This document shows positions 7,014-12,120 of a stretch of DNA of 12,120 nucleotides, in pieces. Both the position numbers and the translations under genes were made by a program. The DNA is from Nitrospirota bacterium (lineage in GTDB: Bacteria > Nitrospirota > CAKKRA01 > 9FT-COMBO-42-15), in assembly GCA_016195585.1 (NCBI GenBank), contig JACPZJ010000193.1, positions 1 through 12,120 of the forward strand. The letters run 5' to 3'. The first letter of the stretch is position 1. Each line of letters opens with the position of its first letter. The notes below the pieces were generated by a model that was not told the origin of the DNA, made no database searches, and saw only the letters and a program-made list of their open reading frames with translations.

Positions 7014-7388
7014 TTACCTCGTCTTAAAAAACAGCCACTGGTCGTTGTTGGTGTGTATCAATGCATACCTTCCTTTAAGTTTTTTGCCTTTAAATTCTAC
7101 AACTATCTTGTTCTTCTCCCTTTCCTCCAGTGTATATTCGCCATTGTCCCAAATTTCTACCTTGCCAGCGCCATAATGCCCTTCTGGTATTACACCCTCA
7201 AAGTCTTTGTAACTGAGCTCATGGTCTTCCACTGCAATGGCAAGCCTCTTTGTCCCCTCTTTTAACGGCGGCTCCTTTGGCACAGCCCAGCTTTTTAAAA
7301 TCCCATCTATCTCCAGCCTGAGGTCATAGTGCAGATGCGTTGCATGATGCTTATGGACAACAAAGTCTGCTATCTGCCAACCTCCCAC
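7014..7388 (-). CDS. Stand-alone LigD-type DNA 3'-phosphoesterase
   Basis: The 124-residue protein corresponds to just the 3'-phosphoesterase domain of bacterial LigD, which trims 3'-phosphate and ribonucleotide ends before non-homologous end joining. The metal and phosphate ligands known from Pseudomonas LigD are all present at a constant offset: His14, His20, Asp22 and Arg24 in KHHATHLHYDLRLE, Arg48 in TKRLA and His56 in VEDH; GVIPEGHYGAGKVEIWD follows. Ligase and polymerase domains are absent, and no Ku or ligase gene is in the window. Free-standing versions are known in archaea and some bacteria. The start is GTG inside the end of the MoaB gene, a 19-base overlap, with no good ribosome binding site, so translation is probably coupled. 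Activity is well supported; its partner is unknown. Confidence 0.9.
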   Translation of the reverse strand: MGGWQIADFVVHKHHATHLHYDLRLEIDGILKSWAVPKEPPLKEGTKRLAIAVEDHELSYKDFEGVIPEGHYGAGKVEIWDNGEYTLEEREKNKIVVEFKGKKLKGRYALIHTNNDQWLFFKTR

Positions 7389-7873
7389 GTCAGATGGCCG
7401 ATCTCAGGAAGGATCAGTTTCTCCATTGCAAGCCTCACAGCGCCTTCTGAGCCGGGGGTGGAAAATATTATCTTCTCCTTATAAACACCTGCTGTTGCCC
7501 TGCTCGTCATTGCTGCTGAACCAATCTCCTGATATGAAAGATACCTGAAAAGCTCGCCAAAGCCGTTCAGCCTCTTTTCAAGGAGGCCATCTATTGCCTC
7601 AAATGTCGTGTCTCTTTTAGATATGCCTGTGCCGCCATTTATAATAATTGCATGAAGATTATCATCAGCAGCGCCTTGTTTAATTGCGCCCTTAATCTGT
7701 TCCGGCTCATCCTTTACAATCTTGTAATACTTAATTGTGTGCCCATTCTCTTTTAGCAGCCTCTGAATCAACTGGCCGCTTGAATCTGTCTCCTCAGCCC
7801 TCGTATCACTTACAGTAATAACCATGCAATTAACATTCTTTACAGCCTTTTCTTTATGGTCTTTATGTCCCAC
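7370..7873 (-). CDS. moaB: MoaB/Mog family molybdopterin adenylyltransferase-like protein
   Basis: The 167-residue protein belongs to the MoaB/MogA fold that adenylylates molybdopterin during molybdenum (or tungsten) cofactor synthesis. Hallmarks are TVSDTRAEETDSSG (20-33), IIINGGTGISKRDTT (76-90), GFGELFRYLSYQEIGSAA (104-121), SRATAG and STPGSEGAVRLA (138-149). Length matches the MoaB branch. The start is GTG at 7873, with AGGTGGAG a few bases upstream; an internal ATG at residue 17 is less likely. Its 3' end overlaps the phosphoesterase gene by 19 bases. No other Moco gene or molybdoenzyme is in the window, so the context does not show which enzyme it serves. Whether it is the enzymatic or the non-enzymatic MoaB type cannot be decided from the window. 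Confidence 0.88.
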   Translation of the reverse strand: MGHKDHKEKAVKNVNCMVITVSDTRAEETDSSGQLIQRLLKENGHTIKYYKIVKDEPEQIKGAIKQGAADDNLHAIIINGGTGISKRDTTFEAIDGLLEKRLNGFGELFRYLSYQEIGSAAMTSRATAGVYKEKIIFSTPGSEGAVRLAMEKLILPEIGHLTWEVGR

Positions 7874-7926
7874 TTCTTACTCCACCTTATAACATCACTC
7901 TTGCCATTGCGAGCGACTGACATTCA

Positions 7927-8643
7927 TTAGTCTCTTACTGTAATAAATATTGTATAACTCTGTGCCTCAAGCTCGTCTGCTACTTTAAGCGCATCTTTTT
8001 CGCTCTCAAATGCCCCTACCCTTACACGATAAAATTTCTGGATATTAGTATCATATGAAACTATGTGGACATCTTTATACCTGTTTTCCAGCAGGGATTT
8101 CAGCCTTACTGCATTCTCCTTTTCCACAAAGGCGCCGACCTGAATTGTAAACAACCCGGCGCTGCTGACCCTCCCTGCTGAAGTCTTACCTTTTGCTGTC
8201 TGATAGGGCACCTCGCCTAATATCTCTAATTCTACCTTTGCCACCCCTGCCTCCACCATGCCAAGCTCTTTTGCAGCGCCATATGATAAATCCAAAAATC
8301 GTCCCCTTATAAAGGGGCCTCTGTCATTTACCTTTACTTTAACCTCTTTCCCATTCTCTAAATTTGTTACCCTCGCATATACACCGAGCGGAAGGGTCTT
8401 GTGGGCTGCTGAGAGTTTGTACATGTCATATACCTCGCCGTTTGCAGTCTTCCTGCCATGAAAATCCTTTCCATACCATGAGGCAAGGCCGCGCTCAGTA
8501 AAGCCCTCTTTGTAATAACCTGCCCTCTTCGGCCCTGCACAGGAGAATGTAAGCAGTAAAATTGAAAAAAATATTGTAAAGTGAAAACTGTAAATTTTAA
8601 ATTTTAAATTATTTGAATTCACTCTTAAAATTTCCAATCGCAA
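7927..8643 (-). CDS. rlpA: RlpA-like lipoprotein: septal-ring lytic transglycosylase with SPOR domain
   Basis: The N-terminus has a basic/hydrophobic signal ending in LLTFSC with Cys35 as the predicted lipidated residue, so the protein is probably outer-membrane anchored. A double-psi beta-barrel follows (about 52-143): GLASWYGKDFHGRKTANGE, conserved His81 in SAAHKTLPLG and Asp107 in VNDRGPF, then FLDLSYGAAKELGM. Residues about 162-238 form a SPOR domain (FTIQVGAF, YRVRVGAF) that binds denuded glycan strands at the division site. Homologues cut such glycans during daughter-cell separation; some, like E. coli RlpA, lack detectable activity. The frame has no ATG: TTG at 8643 gives a long n-region, while GTG at 8620-8622 gives a signal with Cys at 28 and has GGAA upstream. 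The true start is uncertain. It lies 34 bases after the Lys-rich protein gene. Confidence 0.9.
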   Translation of the reverse strand: MRLEILRVNSNNLKFKIYSFHFTIFFSILLLTFSCAGPKRAGYYKEGFTERGLASWYGKDFHGRKTANGEVYDMYKLSAAHKTLPLGVYARVTNLENGKEVKVKVNDRGPFIRGRFLDLSYGAAKELGMVEAGVAKVELEILGEVPYQTAKGKTSAGRVSSAGLFTIQVGAFVEKENAVRLKSLLENRYKDVHIVSYDTNIQKFYRVRVGAFESEKDALKVADELEAQSYTIFITVRD

Positions 8644-8677
8644 ATCTTCAATTTACAATCTTTTTATTATCACTGCT

Positions 8678-8926
8678 TTAAGCTGCCCCTTCTGCTGCCT
8701 TTGGTTCTTCCTTCTTCTCCTCTGCAACTGCCGCCTTCTTGCCTGCGAGCTTTGCCTTTAATCTTGCCTCAACAGAGGTTATAGACTTCACCCTCCTCTG
8801 TGTCTTCTTTAGTCTTTTACGTAATTTTCTTTGAATCTCCTTTTTCTTTGGATCATCACCGCTAAACTTCTTTACCCTTTCTTGCAGCCTGACAACCTTC
8901 TCTTTTAACTTAACAACATCTGCCAT
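8678..8926 (-). CDS. Small Lys/Arg-rich coiled-coil protein of unknown function
   Basis: The 82-residue protein is not one I recognise. It opens with a heptad-like coiled coil (MADVVKLKEKVVRLQERVKK), continues as a very basic helical stretch to about residue 65, and ends in a low-complexity Ala/Glu/Lys tail (about 63-82). There is no signal peptide or membrane segment. The basic middle could bind nucleic acid or ribosomes, but this is inference from charge alone. Translation is well supported: ATG at 8924-8926 with GGAGG (8933-8937) 6 bases upstream, in an operon 22 bases after queE and 34 bases before rlpA. Confidence 0.75.
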   Translation of the reverse strand: MADVVKLKEKVVRLQERVKKFSGDDPKKKEIQRKLRKRLKKTQRRVKSITSVEARLKAKLAGKKAAVAEEKKEEPKAAEGAA

Positions 8927-8948
8927 AAAAAACCTCCGCTATTTTATT

Positions 8949-9584
8949 TTATACTCCCCGCATCTCGGGGTGCCATATAAGCTTATGAAGCTGAATCTGA
9001 AGCCTTACATTAAGATTATCCTCTAATACCCACTCTGCCAATTGCCTCGGCTCTATCTCTCCAAACACAGGCGAGATAAGTATACTACACTTTTCCAAAA
9101 GTTCAAACCTCTCAATTACCCCTTTAGCCCATTCATAATCACCCCTATCCTTAATTACAAATTTCACCTCATCTGATTTTAGCAGATAATTAAGGTTGTT
9201 AAAATACATCTGCCCTGATTCACCGCTGCTTGGGCACTTAATATCCACAATCTTAATCACCCTGTTATCCGCCCTGCTTAAATCTATACTCCCATTTGCC
9301 TCAACAGAAACCATGTAATCTAAGTCAAGAAGCCTGTCCATAAGCTCATAGACATCTTCCTGCAAAAGCGGCTCGCCGCCGGTAATCTGTACAGATTTCA
9401 ATCCAAAGGCAGCAATCTTCTCCATCACCTCATCAACGGTTACATTAACGCCTTCGTCATAAGCATATTTTGTATCGCACCACTGGCACCGCAGATTGCA
9501 TCCTGTCAGTCTTACAAAGACTACAGGCAGTCCTGCAGAGCTTGACTCGCCCTGAATACTCTTAAATATCTCGTTTATCCTCAT
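8949..9584 (-). CDS. queE: 7-carboxy-7-deazaguanine synthase (radical SAM)
   Basis: QueE converts 6-carboxy-tetrahydropterin to 7-carboxy-7-deazaguanine on the way to queuosine and other deazapurines. The 211-residue protein starts with the family signature EIFKSIQGESSSAG, followed by the radical-SAM cluster ligands Cys29, Cys33 and Cys36 (CNLRCQWC) and the SAM-binding TGGEP at 68-72. IVDIKCPSSGE (about 132-142) is also typical. Length is normal. The ATG overlaps the stop codon of the PEGA gene (ATGA at 9581-9584), and GGAGAGGG lies just upstream, so translation is coupled. No queC, queD or queF is present here, so the rest of the pathway must be encoded elsewhere. Confidence 0.94.
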   Translation of the reverse strand: MRINEIFKSIQGESSSAGLPVVFVRLTGCNLRCQWCDTKYAYDEGVNVTVDEVMEKIAAFGLKSVQITGGEPLLQEDVYELMDRLLDLDYMVSVEANGSIDLSRADNRVIKIVDIKCPSSGESGQMYFNNLNYLLKSDEVKFVIKDRGDYEWAKGVIERFELLEKCSILISPVFGEIEPRQLAEWVLEDNLNVRLQIQLHKLIWHPEMRGV

Positions 9585-10267
9585 TCCCTCTCCAGCCTTA
9601 TCCCAAGATGGAATGCCTTTCCATCCTTTATCTCTATCTCAATGGCCTGAGTCTTGTAGCCTGCCTTTTTGAACTCAAGCCTGTGCCTCCCGATGGAAAG
9701 CTCAAGCTCACCGCCCTTCTTTTTTAAATCCTCGCCTGTTCCAACTAATGTGCTATCAACAAAGACCTCTGCGCTTGCAGGCTCAAGCTCCAAAGAGATA
9801 ATTCCATGCTCCCTTGCAGGCTCTTCTGCTTTAGGCGCCTCTCTCTTCACACCTGTAACCTTAATCATCTTCATATCTATGTTTATCATCTGCCCGGGGT
9901 TTATATAGAACTCCTGTGAAAAGGTCTCGTAACCCTCCATCCTAAACTCAATCTTATGGCTGCCGAGCGGCACAGTAAGATACCTTGGAAAGCCGTCATA
10001 GTCATCTGCTGTGCCGACATACTTTCCATCTAAATATACCTTTGCCTCTTCAGGCTCAACATCTGTATCAACATATCCCCAGTTTGGCGGTGACGGCGGA
10101 TACCTGTACCAATATGGATCATAGGGATACCAGTATGGATCATAAGGGTATACAAAGATACGCGGCCCAATATAGATATGTCCCCTGCCCCTGTGGTCTG
10201 CAAAAAGAGGGGAAATGACGCCTAATAAAAGGATGGAGGCAAATAATATAACAAACAGCCTTTTCAT
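9581..10267 (-). CDS. Secreted protein with two PEGA domains
   Basis: The 228-residue protein has a signal peptide (MKRLFVILFASILLL, cleavage near Ala23). An aromatic, Pro-rich segment follows (about 31-66), including the exact tandem heptad YPYDPYW at 40-46 and 47-53. Two PEGA-type beta-sandwich domains follow, about 66-136 (VEPEEAKVYLDGKYVG, PLGSHKIEFRMEGY) and 155-227 (LEPASAEVFVDSTLVG, SIGRHRLEFKKAGY). They are joined by a charged linker around 141-154. PEGA domains are common in surface and periplasmic proteins; their ligands are mostly unknown, so I give no specific role. The ribosome binding site is unusually strong, GGAGGTGAT (10272-10280), and lies within the end of the upstream gene. 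The stop overlaps the queE start. Confidence 0.87.
   Translation of the reverse strand: MKRLFVILFASILLLGVISPLFADHRGRGHIYIGPRIFVYPYDPYWYPYDPYWYRYPPSPPNWGYVDTDVEPEEAKVYLDGKYVGTADDYDGFPRYLTVPLGSHKIEFRMEGYETFSQEFYINPGQMINIDMKMIKVTGVKREAPKAEEPAREHGIISLELEPASAEVFVDSTLVGTGEDLKKKGGELELSIGRHRLEFKKAGYKTQAIEIEIKDGKAFHLGIRLERE
10109..10150 (-). repeat. Two tandem 21-base units encoding YPYDPYW
   Basis: Two adjacent 21-base units inside the PEGA gene encode identical heptapeptides (residues 40-53) with a few silent differences between copies. The repeat is in frame, so copy-number change would alter the length of the aromatic segment without breaking the gene. A third, degenerate unit (YRYPPSP) may follow. 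Confidence 0.7.
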
Positions 10268-10272
10268 TTATA

Positions 10273-10548
10273 TCACCTCCTCTTCTTTTTTAATTCCTCT
10301 TTAAAAAATTTTTGGTATAACACATCCCATTCAGGGCTCTTTTCAACAATCTTCCTTGAATATGACTCAAGCTTCTTCCGCACCATAGCATCTATCTCAT
10401 CATCCATTTTCAGCTCTGTGAGGATGATCTTTTTTATCTCCCGCAGGGCGATTACCTCATCAGCAATCAGATTAGCAAGCCTCTCTTTCTTTATCCCCTC
10501 AATAAGAAGATGGGAGATATGGTTTATCTTATCATCAGAGAGGATCAT
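10273..10548 (-). CDS. DUF507 family protein, second of a tandem pair
   Basis: The 91-residue, all-helical, charged protein resembles DUF507 throughout: MILSDDKINHISHLLIEGI at the start, a central ADEVIALREIKKIIL and a basic C-terminus. DUF507 has no established function. It is a diverged paralogue of the gene just upstream; both share the order LS-x-(D/E)-(K/R)-I at the start and a DDEI/EDKI segment near residues 49-53. Its ATG overlaps the upstream stop codon by one base (TAATG), with only a weak ribosome binding site, so translation is probably coupled. Its own 3' end carries the strong ribosome binding site of the PEGA gene. No signal peptide or membrane segment is seen. Confidence 0.82.
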   Translation of the reverse strand: MILSDDKINHISHLLIEGIKKERLANLIADEVIALREIKKIILTELKMDDEIDAMVRKKLESYSRKIVEKSPEWDVLYQKFFKEELKKKRR

Positions 10549-10829
10549 TACAGAACCAGCCCCCGCTCCTTAATCAGTTTGCTCTTAATCATATTAAACA
10601 TTTTATTGTAATCAATATCTCCCCTCTCAATCTCCCTTTCGTATGCATTTAAAAGCCCCTTTACCTCCTGATTTATCTTATCCTCAATCACCAATTCCTC
10701 TGTAATGATATGCTCCATCCTCGCAATAATCTGATCTCTTGGAATCACTGGTTCAAGATATTTTCCTTCTATAAGTTTATCTGCCAGCGTCTTTGAAAGG
10801 ATAGCAATACGTTCACTTGAAAGCCTCAC
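10548..10829 (-). CDS. DUF507 family protein, first of a tandem pair
   Basis: The 93-residue helical protein begins MRLSSERIAILSKTLADKL, closely matching the usual DUF507 start. It also has ITEELVIEDKINQEVKGLL (about 47-65), as in DUF507 proteins of Desulfobacterota and Aquificae. Function is unknown. Two consecutive GTG codons could start it: 10832 lies only 3 bases from AGGAGG (10836-10841), while 10829 lies 6 bases away and gives the family-typical N-terminus, so I chose 10829. It is the first gene of a nine-gene minus-strand operon, with a candidate promoter just upstream at 10857-10885. Confidence 0.83.
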   Translation of the reverse strand: MRLSSERIAILSKTLADKLIEGKYLEPVIPRDQIIARMEHIITEELVIEDKINQEVKGLLNAYEREIERGDIDYNKMFNMIKSKLIKERGLVL

Positions 10830-10856
10830 CACTAACCTCCTTCTATTTCTACCTCA

Positions 10857-10885
10857 ATATTAACAAAATTTCCTTTTTATTGCAA
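10857..10885 (-). promoter_or_regulatory. Candidate promoter for the nine-gene minus-strand operon
   Basis: On the minus strand TTGCAA (10880-10885) and TAATAT (10857-10862) are separated by 17 bases, each matching the sigma-70 consensus at 4 of 6 positions. The predicted start near 10850 leaves a leader of about 20 bases that includes the AGGAGG site. The non-coding interval from 10830 to about 10920 contains nothing else I can assign. Confidence 0.35.
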
Positions 10886-10923
10886 TGGATTTAAGTGGTG
10901 GATATTGCGATAATAGGTAACAT

Positions 10924-10939
10924 GGGGTCAATTCTTTAT
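10924..10939. repeat. Left inverted repeat of the RAYT unit
   Basis: GGGGTCAATTCTTTAT is the exact reverse complement of 11955-11970. It overlaps the transposase stop codon (TGA, minus strand, at 10928-10930), so the last few codons of the gene are encoded by the repeat itself. Confidence 0.85.
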
Positions 10940-11917
10940 CTTTGATATACCCCGCTCCAACCTGCCCAACAATCCTGCAAGCATCCCGTCCTTCACTATC
11001 TTTTCTCTCAGCCGCCGCCGCTCCTGACTCACAGTGCTATAGTCTACTCCAAATATCTCGCCTATCTCTCTACCGTTTAAACCGCCTGTCCTGTAAAGCA
11101 AATCCATCACCATCCCCCTCAGATCACCCTTATCTGCTCTTATCTCCTCTATCCCCTTAAGCGTCTCTCGCTTTACATATTTGAGTATCTCTTCTTTTGA
11201 ACGATATCGTTGTATCTCTCTAACCGAAGGACATTCCCTGTCTTTTTTCCCTCTTACAAATTTATCCCTTACCATGTCTATAAATCCCTCTCCACCTAAT
11301 ATACTCTGCCCAATAATCTTGTCTTTGATCTCTATCCCTTTCATCATATCAGCATAAATGGCCTTTTTATAGTTATCTCGCCCCCTATCTTTATCTCCTC
11401 CATATTCTTCCAATACTATGCCATAGGCTATAATTGTCTCCTTATGCCTCTTGTTGATATACCCACGAAGACTGCTCCATGTATATTCAAGAAGATATTG
11501 AAGCCTTCCTTTGCTCGGCCTTTTATCTCCCACCTTTGCCCTGATAGGATTTAAGTGTATGTATCTTGAAACCATAGACAGATACGATGCCTTATCAACA
11601 AGGATGCTCTTATATCTCCCCTGGTATAGATGCCCAGTCCTGTCGTGTCTCCTGTTATAATTGCCTGTATAGGTTATGTTGAATTGGCGCATAAATTCCC
11701 CCAGGTTTGCTAATGGAGTCTCAAGGAGCAGATGAAAGTGATTATCCATGAGGACATAAGAATAGATAAGGATATTATAAATCTTTGATGACTGTGCAAG
11801 TATTTTAAGGAATTTCTTCCTATCCTGATCATCATGGAATATCTTTTTTCGCTCATTTCCACGACAGGTAACATGATATATTGCACCAGGATACTGGATT
11901 CTCAGGGGTCTTGCCAT
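10928..11917 (-). CDS. REP-associated tyrosine transposase (RAYT, Y1/HUH family)
   Basis: The 329-residue protein starts MARPLRIQYPGAIYHVTCRG, the typical RAYT/IS200-like opening. The HUH metal motif is His60-Phe61-His62 (VLMDNHFHLLLETP). The catalytic tyrosine is probably Tyr83 or Tyr87 in FNITYTGNYNRRHDRTGH, followed by LYQGRYKS and RYIHLNPIRAKVG. Residues about 230-315 form a C-terminal DnaA-domain-IV-like helix-turn-helix (GREIGEIFGVDYSTVSQERRRL), seen in the longer members of the family and likely to read the target or repeat DNA. Such enzymes cut single-stranded DNA at palindromic repeats via a 5'-phosphotyrosine and are often domesticated. All key residues look intact. The ATG at 11915-11917 has no ribosome binding site, so expression is likely low. 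The stop lies inside the left inverted repeat. Confidence 0.93.
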   Translation of the reverse strand: MARPLRIQYPGAIYHVTCRGNERKKIFHDDQDRKKFLKILAQSSKIYNILIYSYVLMDNHFHLLLETPLANLGEFMRQFNITYTGNYNRRHDRTGHLYQGRYKSILVDKASYLSMVSRYIHLNPIRAKVGDKRPSKGRLQYLLEYTWSSLRGYINKRHKETIIAYGIVLEEYGGDKDRGRDNYKKAIYADMMKGIEIKDKIIGQSILGGEGFIDMVRDKFVRGKKDRECPSVREIQRYRSKEEILKYVKRETLKGIEEIRADKGDLRGMVMDLLYRTGGLNGREIGEIFGVDYSTVSQERRRLREKIVKDGMLAGLLGRLERGISKIKN

Positions 11918-11923
11918 GGGTAG

Positions 11924-11952
11924 TTTTTAGCACAAATATATTAATTTGTCAA
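11924..11952 (-). promoter_or_regulatory. Candidate transposase promoter at the right end of the RAYT unit
   Basis: On the minus strand a consensus TTGACA (11947-11952) is followed after 17 bases by TAAAAA (11924-11929). The -35 box starts 2 bases inside the right inverted repeat. Transcription would begin at or within a base or two of the ATG at 11917, giving a nearly leaderless mRNA, which fits the missing ribosome binding site. Confidence 0.45.
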
Positions 11953-11954
11953 TA

Positions 11955-11970
11955 ATAAAGAATTGACCCC
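11955..11970. repeat. Right inverted repeat of the RAYT unit
   Basis: ATAAAGAATTGACCCC pairs perfectly with the left repeat at 10924-10939. It is followed by CCAT and then, from about 11974-11980, by sequence that aligns with the end of purH. Confidence 0.85.
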
Positions 11971-11979
11971 CATAGTTTC

Positions 11980-12120
11980 TTTGCAGACGGCATAAAGGCT
12001 GCTGCAAAGGCAGGGATAAAGGCGATAATCCAGCCCGGCGGCTCAATTCGTGATGATGAAGTAATTGCAGCAGCAGACAAGCACAAGATTGCAATGGTGT
12101 TTACAGGCATGAGGCACTTC
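11980..12120 (+). pseudogene. purH: 3' fragment of purH (AICAR transformylase/IMP cyclohydrolase), no 5' part present
   Basis: These 47 codons encode the conserved C-terminus of PurH: FADGIKAAAKAGIKA, IIQPGGSIRDDEVIAAAD and IAMVFTGMRHF, where the window ends, probably one or two codons before the natural stop. The complete protein is about 510-530 residues and makes the last two steps of IMP synthesis. The part that should precede FADG (usually SDAFFP) is not found: the frame meets a TAA at 11956-11958 inside the RAYT unit, and the DNA left of the unit (10830-10920) does not encode PurH in any frame. The codons just before, AGT TTC TTT, could be SFF of a variant SFFPFADG with two codons lost, but this is uncertain. 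It is either a genuinely truncated gene or an assembly join at the repeat. Confidence 0.8.

Larger units (their letters stand above)
10921..11973 (-). mobile_element. RAYT transposase unit bounded by inverted repeats
   Basis: A single transposase gene lies between matching inverted ends at 10924-10939 and 11955-11970. The outer bases (CATGGGG on the left, CCCCCAT on the right) extend the symmetry with one extra C. The whole unit is about 1.05 kb, the size expected for a single RAYT gene plus its ends. HUH enzymes do not normally make target duplications, and none is apparent. The exact ends are uncertain by a few bases. On its right side the DNA changes abruptly into the 3' part of purH. Confidence 0.7.

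Noticed and set aside
7874..7926. Fragment resembling the widespread CATTGCGAGCGA-type repeat between rlpA and moaB
   Set aside because: About a dozen bases (CCATTGCGAGCGAC near 7903-7917) match from memory, but there is no second arm or full unit, so it cannot be called a repeat.
1..12120. CRISPR array, tRNA, rRNA or a clear riboswitch
   Set aside because: No regularly spaced direct repeats, cloverleaf with a CCA-type end, rRNA segment or recognisable aptamer core was seen on either strand.

Overview
The window looks like part of the chromosome of a free-living, Gram-negative, probably anaerobic bacterium of Desulfobacterota or Nitrospirota type. The evidence is a secreted eight-haem cytochrome c, an RlpA lipoprotein with a SPOR domain, PilZ and PEGA proteins, a tandem pair of DUF507 genes, strong AGGAGG-type ribosome binding sites and moderate, slightly AT-leaning base composition (judged by eye, not computed). 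The lineage is inference; no rRNA or other phylogenetic marker is present.

Layout. (1) Positions 1-1947, minus strand: a large octahaem cytochrome c with a carboxypeptidase-regulatory-like N-terminal domain, followed by a GC-rich hairpin at the window edge. (2) 1948-2291: a 344-base AT-rich divergent promoter region. (3) 2292-6628, plus strand: a five-gene run encoding a YeeE/YedE (TsuA-like) sulfur-compound permease, a DUF2905 membrane protein, a ZIP metal transporter, alanine dehydrogenase and a secreted metallo-beta-lactamase-fold hydrolase. A perfect 32-base palindrome lies just after the first gene. (4) 10829 down to 6631, minus strand: a compact nine-gene operon encoding DUF507, DUF507, a PEGA-domain secreted protein, QueE, a Lys-rich coiled-coil protein, RlpA, MoaB, a stand-alone LigD-type 3'-phosphoesterase and a PilZ protein. 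Several of these genes overlap or are coupled. The plus and minus runs converge with only 2 bases between their stop codons. (5) 10921-11973: a REP-associated tyrosine transposase (RAYT) gene bounded by 16-base inverted repeats. (6) 11980-12120: the last 47 visible codons of purH, reading rightward, with no 5' portion to the left of the RAYT element.

How the genes fit together. The plus-strand genes share a transport and small-molecule theme: sulfur import, divalent-metal import, and alanine/pyruvate/ammonia interconversion, with a periplasmic zinc hydrolase. The minus operon mixes cell-envelope genes (PEGA, RlpA), cofactor and tRNA-base biosynthesis (QueE, MoaB), c-di-GMP signalling (PilZ) and nucleic-acid end repair (phosphoesterase). 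It looks like a housekeeping mixture rather than a single pathway.

I do not see a clear novel defence or mobile system beyond the RAYT unit. The points most worth checking are the purH remnant abutting the RAYT repeat (genuine disruption or assembly join), the alanine dehydrogenase residues that predict NADP(H) use, the ligase-free LigD phosphoesterase, and the GTAG-ended palindrome that resembles a REP-type substrate for a RAYT enzyme.
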